A DNA stretch of 64,000 nucleotides from Alphaproteobacteria bacterium (lineage in GTDB: Bacteria > Pseudomonadota > Alphaproteobacteria > Rhodobacterales > Rhodobacteraceae): NCBI GenBank assembly GCA_030431485.1, contig JAUIIR010000013.1:1-64000 (forward strand), in the 5' to 3' direction. The notes under the pieces were generated by a model. It made no database searches and was not told the origin of the DNA. It worked only from the letters and a program-made list of their open reading frames with translations. Positions within the stretch are counted from its first letter, which is position 1, and each line of letters begins with the position of its first letter. Of the stretch, positions 18,157 to 26,386 are shown piece by piece. The translations under genes were made by a program, and so were the position numbers.

Positions 18157-19217
18157 TATGCTGCCACCTTTCTGATCCACTGGTCCACGGCCACGGCGGC
18201 GATGATGAGCACACCGATCAAGAGGAAGGTCCATTGTGCATCTGCACCGGCCAATCGCAGGCCAAGGGTGAACACACCGACAATCAGCGCTCCAAAAAAC
18301 GTCCCGAGGATCGACCCGCGCCCGCCAAAAAGCGAGATGCCTCCGATCACAACAGCGGTGATGCTTTCGATATTGAGAAGCTGACCAGAGGTTGGCGACA
18401 CCGATCCGATGCGCCCAATCAGGGCCCAGCCTGCAAAGGCGCAGATCAAACCGGCCAGAGCATAGACGGAAATCAGGGTGCGCGAGACATTGACACCAGA
18501 CAGCTCGGCCGCCTCGGCATCATCACCCACCGCGTACACATGTCGGCCCCAAGCGGTGTATTTGAGCACATAGGCCAGCACCAGCACCAGGAGCACCATG
18601 AAAACCACGCCAAAAGTAAAGACAGCTCCGCCGATGTTGAATTTGGCACCCATCAACTGCAACAGGGGCGCTTGCTCTGCGATCTCTTGCGAACGGATCG
18701 TTTCGTTCTGTGAATAAAGGAAGTTTGCCGCCAGTACGATCTGCCACATGCCAAGTGTCACAATGAACGGCGGCAGCTTCATACGGGCCACAAGCCAGCC
18801 ATTGAGCGCGCCAATCGCAGTGCCAAAGGCAAGACCGCAGACGATGGCAATGGACGGTGGAAGGCCGTAGCGGAAGGTAAACTGCCCCATCACCACCGAT
18901 GAGATCACCGCGATTGCCCCCACGCTAAGATCGATGCCGGCCGTGAGAATGACCAAAGACTGCGCCGCCGCCACGATGCCGACAATCTGCACCTGCTGCA
19001 GGATCAGCGTCAGCGCGAAGGGCGAAAAGAACCGCGCCCCAAGGGCGAGACCGAAGATGATGATGGCGGTGACCAGAACGATCAGCGGCACCAGAGCCGG
19101 TGTGGTGTGCAGCGCGTGATGAAAGCGCTCGATCAGGCTTTTGTCACGGCCCGCAAAAGATGCGATTTCCGCATTCGCCTTGCTGACAACCGTTTCGTAA
19201 TTGTCGGATGGTGGCAT
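18156..19217 (-). CDS. frcC: Fructose-type ABC transporter permease FrcC
   Basis: A 353-residue permease of the RbsC/FrcC family with eight to ten hydrophobic segments and the characteristic GIDLSVGAIAVISSVVMGQ and GGRGSILGTFFGALIVGV motifs. It forms the homodimeric channel for sugar brought by FrcB. It lies behind frcB across a 94-base gap that contains a strong hairpin. Confidence 0.88.
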   Translation of the reverse strand: MPPSDNYETVVSKANAEIASFAGRDKSLIERFHHALHTTPALVPLIVLVTAIIIFGLALGARFFSPFALTLILQQVQIVGIVAAAQSLVILTAGIDLSVGAIAVISSVVMGQFTFRYGLPPSIAIVCGLAFGTAIGALNGWLVARMKLPPFIVTLGMWQIVLAANFLYSQNETIRSQEIAEQAPLLQLMGAKFNIGGAVFTFGVVFMVLLVLVLAYVLKYTAWGRHVYAVGDDAEAAELSGVNVSRTLISVYALAGLICAFAGWALIGRIGSVSPTSGQLLNIESITAVVIGGISLFGGRGSILGTFFGALIVGVFTLGLRLAGADAQWTFLLIGVLIIAAVAVDQWIRKVAA

Positions 19218-19254
19218 GAGAGTCCTCCCTCACGAAGAAGCTGGTTGTTCTAGT

Positions 19255-19284
19255 GAAAAGGGCGGGTCGATCCCCGCCCTTTTC
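19255..19284 (-). terminator. Intercistronic hairpin between frcB and frcC
   Basis: A perfect 12-base stem (GAAAAGGGCGGG with CCCGCCCTTTTC) has a six-base loop. It lies about 27 bases beyond the frcB stop and before frcC, where it could attenuate transcription or protect the frcB message so that binding protein is made in excess. Confidence 0.78.
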
Positions 19285-19311
19285 AAACTGTTCCGTTTCA
19301 GACGAGTCGGA

Positions 19312-20331
19312 TCAACCCCAGCAGAGGTTCATGCCTTCATTAGTGTCGATGGAGTCCACGCCCTCTGCAGGTTGGTCTGTGACCAGAGCCACGCCGGTGT
19401 CAAAGAAGTCCTTGCCTTCGGTCGCCTGCGGCTTGGTGCCGTCTTCGGCCCACTTGGCAATAGCTTCGATGCCGAGCGATGCCATCAGCAGCGGGTATTG
19501 CTGCGATGTTGCGCCGATCACGCCATCTTTGATGTTCTGAACACCGGGGCAACCACCGTCGACCGACACGATCAGAACGTCGTTTTCGCGACCAATAGCC
19601 TTGAGCGCTTCATACGCACCTGCTGCTGCTGGCTCGTTGATGGTGTAAACCACATTGATCATCGGATCCTTGGCGAGAAGGTTCTCCATCGCGCGGCGAC
19701 CGCCTTCTTCGTTGCCCTGCGTGACGTCGTTGCCGACGATACGGGAATCGTCTTCGTCGCCGTTCACATTCGGGTCGGCCAGATCAATGCCGAAGCCCTG
19801 CAGGAAGCCCTGATCGCGCAGAACGCCCACGGTTGGCTGACTGACGGCAAGGTCAAGCATCGCGATTTTCGCGTTGTCAGCGTCATCACCCAGCGTTGCC
19901 TTGGCCCACTTGCCGATCAACTCACCGGCAAGGAAGTTGTCGGTTGCAAATGTCATGTCGGCCGCGTCGATCGGGTCGAGCGGCGTGTCGAGCGCGATCA
20001 CAAGGATGCCCGCATCGCGCGCCTGCTGAACAGCCGGAACGATGGAGGATGTGTCGGAGGCGGTAAGAAGTATACCTTTGGCACCGTTCGCAATGCATGT
20101 CTCAATGGCTGCAACCTGCGTCTCGTGGTCACCGTCGATCTTGCCAGCATAGCTGTTCAATGTGATGCCCAGCTCTTCGGCCTTGGCGGTCGCGCCTTCG
20201 CGCATCTTCACGAAGAACGGGTTGGTATCTGTTTTGGTGATCAGGCACGCGCTGACACCGTGGCCGCCAGCGAACGCGACACCGGACATGGATGCCAGTG
20301 CGACAGCCGAGCTAAGCAGAAGTTTCTTCAT
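19312..20331 (-). CDS. frcB: Fructose-type ABC substrate-binding protein FrcB
   Basis: A 339-residue periplasmic sugar-binding protein with a Sec signal peptide ([21 protein letters not shown]) and a type I ribose-binding fold: [63 protein letters not shown] and VSVDGG. The overall pattern fits FrcB, which in rhizobia serves fructose, mannose and ribose. GGAGGAAA precedes the start. It is divergent from a ROK regulator, with an AT-rich palindrome between them. Confidence 0.88.
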   Translation of the reverse strand: MKKLLLSSAVALASMSGVAFAGGHGVSACLITKTDTNPFFVKMREGATAKAEELGITLNSYAGKIDGDHETQVAAIETCIANGAKGILLTASDTSSIVPAVQQARDAGILVIALDTPLDPIDAADMTFATDNFLAGELIGKWAKATLGDDADNAKIAMLDLAVSQPTVGVLRDQGFLQGFGIDLADPNVNGDEDDSRIVGNDVTQGNEEGGRRAMENLLAKDPMINVVYTINEPAAAGAYEALKAIGRENDVLIVSVDGGCPGVQNIKDGVIGATSQQYPLLMASLGIEAIAKWAEDGTKPQATEGKDFFDTGVALVTDQPAEGVDSIDTNEGMNLCWG

Positions 20332-20454
20332 GGTTTCCTCCCAGAAATCTTCAAATTTTTAATCCCCGGTCTGTGTTCAGACCGCTCCCCCCTGCCTGCG
20401 GGTCCCGCTGCAGGTTGTATCTGAAATGGCCAGATTCTATCTGACCTGTCAATA

Positions 20455-20475
20455 AATAAATAAACTTTATTTATT
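20455..20475. promoter_or_regulatory. AT-rich palindrome, candidate ROK-regulator operator
   Basis: A 21-base perfect palindrome (AATAAATAAA, central C, TTTATTTATT) lies between divergent frcB and the ROK gene. NagC/Mlc-type regulators bind AT-rich palindromes of this kind, so this is a good candidate operator for both genes. It ends two bases before the first possible start codon of the regulator. Confidence 0.7.
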
Positions 20476-20477
20476 AA

Positions 20478-21728
20478 ATGACCTCTGCCATCATGACGCT
20501 GAAAAATATGTGGAATATGGTCCGGCTCATGGACGGTGGAAAAATCAAAGGGGCAAGTGGTGGCGTCAACCAAAGCGGTGTGCGCAACTATAATGAACGC
20601 TTGCTGCTCTCGATGCTCCAGCGCCGTGGCGGTATGGCAGGGATTGATCTTGCCCGCATGACCGGCCTTTCACCACAGACCGTTTCTGTGATCTTTCGCA
20701 AGTTGGAACAGGACGGGTTTCTTCAGCGTGGCGAACCGGTGCGCGGGAAGGTGGGCAAACCATCCATACCGATGGAGTTGTCCCCTGACGGAGTGCTGTC
20801 GCTTGGTCTCAAAATCGGCAGGCGCAGCGCCGATCTTCTTCTGCTCGATTTCACGGGCAACGTCCGCGCGCAGGTCTCGACGGCTTATCAATACCCCCTG
20901 CCCGACGAAGTGTTTGCCTTCCTCAAGAGCGGTATGGAACGCCTTATCGAAGACCTGTCCCCTGAAGCGCGCGAACGTCTGTGCGGGATCGGGATGGCCG
21001 CTCCGTTTGAGCTCTGGAAATGGAACGACCTGATCGGAGCACCATCACAGCGGTTCAAGTCGTGGAAGGATGTGGACTTTGCGGAAGAGGTCGCCTCGTT
21101 CAGCGACCTTCCCGTATTCGTGGTTAACGATGCCACCGCTGCATGCCGGGCCGAACATCTTTACGGCCGCACACATGAATTCCGCGATTACGCTTATTTC
21201 TTCATCGGCTCGTTCGTCGGCGGTGGTGTTGTGGTCAATGACACGGTCTTTGAGGGCAATCAGGGCAATGCAGGCGCGTTGGGATCTCTGCGCAGCACCG
21301 GGCCGCTGGGCGAAAGCCAGCAGTTGATTGACGTGGCCTCGATCCATTTGCTGGAGGCACGTCTTGTGCAGGCCGGCCTTGATCCTCGCGTTCTCTGGCA
21401 CCAGCCGCAGGACTGGAGTTCGCTGAGTCGGTATGTCGAACCCTGGATCGGCGAGACGGCACAGGAATTGGCGAAAGCGTCATTGTCCGTTTGCGCGGTG
21501 ATCGACTTTGAAGCGGTGTTGATCGACGGTGCATTTCCAGCGGCGGTGCGGACCGAGTTGGTCGAACGGGTGCGACGCTATCTTGTAAACCAAGACACCC
21601 GCGGCCTGATCGCACCCAAGATCGAACCGGGCAGCGTGGGCGGCAATGCGCGGGCCATCGGGGCGGCGAGCAGTCCGATCTTTACCCAGTTTCTGCTGAA
21701 TACAAATGCGGGGCTGGCCGCTTTTTGA
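20478..21728 (+). CDS. ROK-family transcriptional regulator (FrcR-like)
   Basis: NagC/Mlc-like regulator of up to 416 residues: an N-terminal winged helix (NERLLLSMLQRRGGMAGIDLARMTGLSPQTVSVIFRKLEQDGFLQ) followed by a ROK sugar-binding domain with GIGMAAPFELWKWN, FVVNDATAACRAE and FIGSFVGGGVVVN. The CXCGXXGC zinc motif of many ROK proteins is missing. The start is uncertain: ATG at 20478 has no ribosome site and abuts the palindrome, while the in-frame ATG at 20529 (MDGGKIKGASGG) agrees better with how such proteins usually begin. It probably represses frcBCA, with fructose or a related sugar as effector. Confidence 0.85.
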   Translation: MTSAIMTLKNMWNMVRLMDGGKIKGASGGVNQSGVRNYNERLLLSMLQRRGGMAGIDLARMTGLSPQTVSVIFRKLEQDGFLQRGEPVRGKVGKPSIPMELSPDGVLSLGLKIGRRSADLLLLDFTGNVRAQVSTAYQYPLPDEVFAFLKSGMERLIEDLSPEARERLCGIGMAAPFELWKWNDLIGAPSQRFKSWKDVDFAEEVASFSDLPVFVVNDATAACRAEHLYGRTHEFRDYAYFFIGSFVGGGVVVNDTVFEGNQGNAGALGSLRSTGPLGESQQLIDVASIHLLEARLVQAGLDPRVLWHQPQDWSSLSRYVEPWIGETAQELAKASLSVCAVIDFEAVLIDGAFPAAVRTELVERVRRYLVNQDTRGLIAPKIEPGSVGGNARAIGAASSPIFTQFLLNTNAGLAAF

Positions 21729-21743
21729 CCATTTGGTCAAAAA
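21722..21743. terminator. Bidirectional hairpin over two stop codons
   Basis: The inverted repeat TTTTTGACCA/TGGTCAAAAA, with a two-base centre, spans the stop codons of the convergent ROK and N-acetyltransferase genes. It has T runs on both strands and could serve as a weak terminator in both directions. Confidence 0.5.
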
Positions 21744-22537
21744 ATGCCTTTTCGGGTCAGGGCGCCTTTCAATTCGGGCGGCGGCTGCAGATGGAAGGCA
21801 TCCTGCAGGCAGTTCATCAGCGCGCCGGGGGTTTGCAAACTCTGCTCCTCAACTGCCCTGCCTTTTGCAAACTTGCGAAACGTTGCACCGTCCAGAACCA
21901 GACGTGTGTCACCGGTCTGACGCGTGACAACCAAGGTCCTAGAAAAAAGAGAACCCGGTAAAGTGGCGGCCAGCCAGTTGCCCGCCTGTACGTCTGACAT
22001 CGTCGTAATCTCATCCGTGAACACATAAAGGTCGCGCCAGTCCTCAGGCGCGATCTGTCGGCTCAGGACGGTGCCCAACTGCCTGCGCGTTTCGAACCGC
22101 AGGTTGCTTGTACCCGTCCCGAGCATGAGCGGAGTTGTCGGACCCGGACCTCCGAAACCGACATCGACCAGGTATTCGGCATCCTCAAGCCGCACGAGGC
22201 ACAGGCAATGGCTGCGCGGCCCCGGCACATCGCGCTGCCACATCACCCGCGCCATGCACAGGCGGGCGTCAAACCCCACGCCATTCAGGCAGGCACAGAG
22301 CAACGGGTTCAATTCCACGCAATAGCCGCCACGGCGCTGATGCAGCAATTTGTCTGCCAACGCGTCGAGGCTGAGGTCGGGAACATCGCCGCAGAACACG
22401 GTGAGGTTCTCGAACGGGATGAGATCCAAATGAGCGCGGACAATCGCCGTCAAGCCGTCCAAGGAGACCGGCGGCACAGCGGAAATGCCCAGACGGGACA
22501 GCCACGCGGTGACAATGTCTTTGGGTGCGGCCATCAC
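21737..22537 (-). CDS. Arylamine N-acetyltransferase
   Basis: A 266-residue NAT-family enzyme. The catalytic triad is visible: Cys73 in RRGGYCVELN, His110 in RSHCLC and Asp125 in LVDVGFGG. These enzymes transfer acetyl from acetyl-CoA to arylamines or arylhydrazines, and some take part in aromatic catabolism or natural-product amide formation. It is the last gene of the minus-strand operon headed by gntR, nine bases behind the extradiol dioxygenase, so its substrate is probably an aromatic amine linked to that pathway. ATGs at 22537 and 22534 are equally plausible starts. Confidence 0.9.
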   Translation of the reverse strand: MMAAPKDIVTAWLSRLGISAVPPVSLDGLTAIVRAHLDLIPFENLTVFCGDVPDLSLDALADKLLHQRRGGYCVELNPLLCACLNGVGFDARLCMARVMWQRDVPGPRSHCLCLVRLEDAEYLVDVGFGGPGPTTPLMLGTGTSNLRFETRRQLGTVLSRQIAPEDWRDLYVFTDEITTMSDVQAGNWLAATLPGSLFSRTLVVTRQTGDTRLVLDGATFRKFAKGRAVEEQSLQTPGALMNCLQDAFHLQPPPELKGALTRKGIF

Positions 22538-22546
22538 CTGAGTGGC

Positions 22547-23506
22547 CTAGCCTTGATCGGCGGGAGGGGTGCCGTGGGTGTGGAAGGTCTCGATTGTTTT
22601 CAGACCCCAGGCCTGACCTTTTTTGCGCTCGTCCTCGGTCCAGGTGACGGTTTCCCAATCCGGTTGCAGGATCAGCCGCGCGCCGGCATTGGCAAGTTCC
22701 ACCCGGTTGCCAGCCGGTTCCCAGACATAAAGAAAGAACGTTCCCTGAATGGCATGCTTGTGCGGGCCGGTTTCGATGTGGACGCCATTCTCCAAGAAGA
22801 TATCTGCCGCACGCAGGATATCTTCACGCTGGTCGGTGGCGTAGGTCACGTGGTGCAGGCGGTTGCTGCCGCGCCCGTGTTCCTCGGTGCAGGCCAGATC
22901 ATACGTCTTATTGTTGATGGTGAACCAGCACCCGCCAAGACGCCCGTTGTTGACACGGATCTGTTCGGTCACGCGGCTGCCAAGGCAAGTCTGCATGAAG
23001 TCGCGAAACTGCGTCACGTCCTCGGCCAAAAGGTTCAGGTGATCGAGCCTGCGCGGTGACACGCCCTGTGCGTGATACCGGCTCGACATGTTCTTCAGCG
23101 CGGGTTTGTCCTCTTCAGGTGGATCGTATTTCACAGTGTCCCAGTAGAGTTCGAACACATGGCCGAACGGGTCTTCGAACCGAAAGGCACGCCCATGCCC
23201 AAGATCGCCCTCCACCCAACCGTGGGTGATGTAGCCCGACGCCTCGATGGCTTTCGCACGCCGCTCAAGCGCTGCCTCGGACGACACGCGATATCCGATA
23301 TGCGCGACACCGGTGGTGTGAGATTTGGTGAGCTTGAGCGTGTGAAATTCGTAGTCATCCCACGCCCGAAGGTAGGCGCTGTTTCCGTCCACAGCCGAGA
23401 GCTTCAGCCCGTACACACGGGTGAAAAAATCGAGGCTCTCGTCGAACTTGTTGGTCAGGACCTCGACATGGCCGAGATGTGCAACGTCAAAGCAGGGTTC
23501 AGTCAT
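22547..23506 (-). CDS. Extradiol dioxygenase, catechol 2,3-dioxygenase type
   Basis: A 319-residue two-domain type I extradiol dioxygenase of the vicinal oxygen chelate fold. The iron ligands His156 (RLDHLNLL), His218 or His219 (RLHHVTY) and Glu270 (NRVELANAG) are present, as is the catalytic His251 (GPHKHAIQ). It would cleave a catechol ring next to the hydroxyls with O2. Its length and motif layout agree with catechol 2,3-dioxygenases; the exact ring substrate is unknown. It follows the TRAP genes within the operon containing the LigM-like demethylase, which could produce its catechol substrate. Confidence 0.9.
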   Translation of the reverse strand: MTEPCFDVAHLGHVEVLTNKFDESLDFFTRVYGLKLSAVDGNSAYLRAWDDYEFHTLKLTKSHTTGVAHIGYRVSSEAALERRAKAIEASGYITHGWVEGDLGHGRAFRFEDPFGHVFELYWDTVKYDPPEEDKPALKNMSSRYHAQGVSPRRLDHLNLLAEDVTQFRDFMQTCLGSRVTEQIRVNNGRLGGCWFTINNKTYDLACTEEHGRGSNRLHHVTYATDQREDILRAADIFLENGVHIETGPHKHAIQGTFFLYVWEPAGNRVELANAGARLILQPDWETVTWTEDERKKGQAWGLKTIETFHTHGTPPADQG

Positions 23507-23513
23507 AAACGCC

Positions 23514-24818
23514 TCAATTGATCATGGTGTTTGGCAAAAAGAGCGAGATTTGCGGGAAGGCCACAAGGATCGACAGCGTCAGCAGCATCATGACCCAGAA
23601 CGGTATAACACCGACGAAAATACGCCCGAGCGACACGCCGGGGGCGACGGATTTCACGATAAACACGTTGAGCCCAACCGGCGGTGAGATCAGCCCCATC
23701 TCCAGCGAGAGCACCACCAGCACTCCGAACCAGATTGGATCGATACCAAACTCCAACACAATCGGGAAGAAGATCGGAAGCGTCAGAACCAGCATGGCAA
23801 ACCCTTCGAGGAAGCAGCCCAGCACAATGTAGATCGCCAGGATCATCATCAGGCTGCCCAAAGGTCCGAGGTCCATCGCAACAAACGTCTGTGCAACCAT
23901 TTCGGTCATGTGGCTGAGTGCCAGAAACGGGTTGATCATATGCGCAGCGATCAGGATCAACATCACGGTCGCGGTGGTGACAACACTGTCTTTCGCAGCA
24001 GCCCAGAGCATCGACAGCCTAAGTTTACGGGTGATCCAGCCAATCACGATGACCGCACCGGCGCCAACCGCTGCAGCCTCGACTGGCGAGAAGAACCCAC
24101 CATACATACCGCCGATTGTCACGAAGACCACCAGAACGATCGGCCCTGCCCCGCCGACCGCGCGGAGCTTTTCCGATAGCGCGGTGGACGGCCCCGCCGG
24201 GCCGAAATCGGGACGCAGGACACACATCAGAGTGACGGCCAGAACAAACATGCCCAGCAGAAGAAGTCCGGGCAGAACGCCTGCAAGGAACAGCCGCCCG
24301 ATGGATTGCTCGGTGAGAATTGCGTAAATCACAAAGCCGGTCGAGGGCGGGATCAAAATGCCGAGCGTCCCGCCTGCGGCGACTACACCGGTAGAAAGCC
24401 GGTCATCATATTTGAAGCGCTCCATTTCAGCCAGCGCCACCTTGCCCATTGTCAGGGCTGACGCGACCGAGGACCCGGACAGGGCCGCGAACCCGCCGCA
24501 ACCAATCACGGTGGCCGAGGCCAGCCCGCCCCGGATCGACCCGATCACCGCATAGGCCGCATCAAAAAGCTGACGGCTCATGCCCGTATGCGAGGCGACA
24601 TTGCCCATCAGGATGAACAGAGGGATCACTACCAATTCCGGGGAAGAAGCCAGCGTGAAGGCCTCGGAGGCAAGCAGCGACGTTGCGGCGTTGAGACCAT
24701 TCAAGGCCCAGATACCTAGAAACCCTACGACAAACATCGAAAAAGCCACGGGCATTCGAAGAACGAGCAACACAAACAGCGCAAGGATGCCAACAAGTCC
24801 GGTGACGGATGCACTCAT
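23514..24818 (-). CDS. TRAP transporter large permease subunit (DctM type)
   Basis: A 434-residue DctM protein with about 12 membrane segments and the motifs GCGGFAALSGSSVASALTMGK, GTLGILIPPSTGFVIYAI and EMGLISPPVGLNVFIVKS. The preferred start MSASVTGLVG at 24818 overlaps the DctQ stop; the longer upstream frame is a shadow. It forms a complete TRAP system with the two following entries, which differs in sequence from the DHPS set. The substrate is probably an aromatic acid, judged only by its neighbours. Confidence 0.9.
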   Translation of the reverse strand: MSASVTGLVGILALFVLLVLRMPVAFSMFVVGFLGIWALNGLNAATSLLASEAFTLASSPELVVIPLFILMGNVASHTGMSRQLFDAAYAVIGSIRGGLASATVIGCGGFAALSGSSVASALTMGKVALAEMERFKYDDRLSTGVVAAGGTLGILIPPSTGFVIYAILTEQSIGRLFLAGVLPGLLLLGMFVLAVTLMCVLRPDFGPAGPSTALSEKLRAVGGAGPIVLVVFVTIGGMYGGFFSPVEAAAVGAGAVIVIGWITRKLRLSMLWAAAKDSVVTTATVMLILIAAHMINPFLALSHMTEMVAQTFVAMDLGPLGSLMMILAIYIVLGCFLEGFAMLVLTLPIFFPIVLEFGIDPIWFGVLVVLSLEMGLISPPVGLNVFIVKSVAPGVSLGRIFVGVIPFWVMMLLTLSILVAFPQISLFLPNTMIN

Positions 24819-25318
24819 TCCAAGCGCTCCAGTCGAATATCCCGCCCCGTGATCGCCAATTCCAAAGCACGCAACGCGAGACCCAATGCAGCGAGGCTCA
24901 TGAAACCAATCGCGGCCCACTGAAACCACGCTTTGGGCAGGTAAAGCAGGTTTGTGGACAGGTTCAGCATAACCGACAATTTTGCACTGTCCCATGTGGC
25001 CCATGCAAGCGCGGCAAAAATCACCGCACCGGTCAGCGCGACACAGATATTGATGGCGCGATTCAGGCCATCAGGAAAATACCGTTCAAACAGGTCGACC
25101 GAAATATGACCTCCCAACCGGTCACAGAGCGCCATCGGTGCAAAGACGAGGATCACCGTGGCCATCGTTGTGATATCCTGCCCGCCATAAAGCGGGCTTC
25201 CGAAAGCGCGGCCGATCACATCAATCAGAACCACGACGACAATCAGGATGAGCGCCGTAGACCCAATTGCAGCGGACAGGCCGATCAGCCTGTCCGCAAG
25301 GGTGCGTATCCGCTCCAA
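24815..25318 (-). CDS. TRAP transporter small permease subunit (DctQ type)
   Basis: A 167-residue four-helix membrane protein (MERIRTLADRLIGLSAAIGS...) with the DctQ-type segment ALCDRLGGHISVDLFERYFP. It lies three bases behind dctP and overlaps dctM, so the three TRAP subunits are co-expressed. Confidence 0.88.
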   Translation of the reverse strand: MERIRTLADRLIGLSAAIGSTALILIVVVVLIDVIGRAFGSPLYGGQDITTMATVILVFAPMALCDRLGGHISVDLFERYFPDGLNRAINICVALTGAVIFAALAWATWDSAKLSVMLNLSTNLLYLPKAWFQWAAIGFMSLAALGLALRALELAITGRDIRLERLE

Positions 25319-25321
25319 GTT

Positions 25322-26296
25322 TTATTCCTGCATCGCCGCGAGGGCTGCATCGCCACCCACGCTCGACACATAGTCTGCGACGACGTTTGACACCGCATCG
25401 GCAAATGCCTGAGCCTCTTCTGCCGACAGGTCGACAACGGTATTGGCGGCATCGCCACGCGCGGCTTCGAGCGCGGCATCGGCTGTGGCGTTCCACGCGG
25501 TTTCGGCGTTGTTGCCAAGCCCACAGCCACGAGCCTCATCCAGCGCGGCTTTTGCGTCGTCAGACAGCGCATCATAGGACCCCTGCCCCATCACGGCGAA
25601 GAATGCCAAGCGGCCAAGCGGCGCGCCAAGCGTGTACGCATCTGCAACCTCGTCGAGTTTGAAGTCACTGAGTGTCGAGGCCCCTGTAAAGACACCGTCA
25701 ATCAGACCGGTCTGCAGCGAGTTGTAGACCTGATTGATCGGCATCTGTACTGGCGTTGCACCCAGCGCTTCGGCGACCTTGCCCGCGGTTGCACCAGCCA
25801 CACGGATCTTGAGGCCCGCCAAGTCTGCAGGGGTCCGGACAACCTTGTCCTTCATGATCATGATGTTCGGCTCTGACGTCCAAAGCGCGACCGGAACGGT
25901 GCCAGGAAACTCGCTCGATATCTCGTCCATTGCGCCGCACAGTGCGTCCGCACCGGTCTTGCCGTCCGGCACGACGCCGGGCAGTTCGACAATCATCGTC
26001 TTTTCGAACTGCTGCGAGGTGTAGCCCGGAAGACCCCATGTGATGTCGGCCACACCTTGAACGGCGCGGATATATTGCTCGACCGGACCGGCGCCAAGCT
26101 CGCCGCCGTGATAGCCTCGCACGGTCAGGCTGCCGTCTGTGGCCGCTGAAAGATCCGCATTCAGCTTTTCGATGACGCTTGCGTTGATAGTGTGGAACGG
26201 AGGGGTAAAATTGGCGAATTTGAGTTCCTGAGCGGCCAGCGGCAACGCCGTGACAATCGCCAGTGCTGTTCCGAGAAGTGTAGTCTTGAGTGTCAT
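25322..26296 (-). CDS. TRAP transporter substrate-binding protein (DctP type)
   Basis: A 324-residue periplasmic protein with a Sec signal (MTLKTTLLGTALAIVTALPLAAQ) and DctP-family segments AGLKIRVAGATAGKVAEALGATPVQMP and VFTGASTLSDFKLDEVA. The start at 26296 is supported by GGAGGAAGAT just upstream; the six-residue longer frame is less likely. It lies behind the LigM-like gene, separated by a hairpin. Confidence 0.88.
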   Translation of the reverse strand: MTLKTTLLGTALAIVTALPLAAQELKFANFTPPFHTINASVIEKLNADLSAATDGSLTVRGYHGGELGAGPVEQYIRAVQGVADITWGLPGYTSQQFEKTMIVELPGVVPDGKTGADALCGAMDEISSEFPGTVPVALWTSEPNIMIMKDKVVRTPADLAGLKIRVAGATAGKVAEALGATPVQMPINQVYNSLQTGLIDGVFTGASTLSDFKLDEVADAYTLGAPLGRLAFFAVMGQGSYDALSDDAKAALDEARGCGLGNNAETAWNATADAALEAARGDAANTVVDLSAEEAQAFADAVSNVVADYVSSVGGDAALAAMQE

Positions 26297-26341
26297 ATCT
26301 TCCTCCCATGACAAGCCCGATCAGCGACGGGCGGCGCGTTT

Positions 26342-26373
26342 GGGAGACGGCCCTTCTGCGGGGCCGTTCTCCC
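26342..26373 (-). terminator. Intercistronic hairpin between ligM-like gene and dctP
   Basis: A 12-base-pair stem with one bulge (GGGAG plus ACGGCCC with GGGCCGT plus CTCCC) and a seven-base loop lies in the 90-base gap between two genes of the operon. There is no T run on the minus strand, so it is more likely an RNA-processing or stabilising element than a full terminator. Confidence 0.55.
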
Positions 26374-26386
26374 GGAATTGTGCAGG

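Noticed and set aside
19201-20424. Long open frame on the plus strand opposite frcB
   Set aside because: It is antisense to a gene with a clear signal peptide and family motifs, has no ribosome site or recognisable domain, and codon phase in GC-rich DNA explains the openness.
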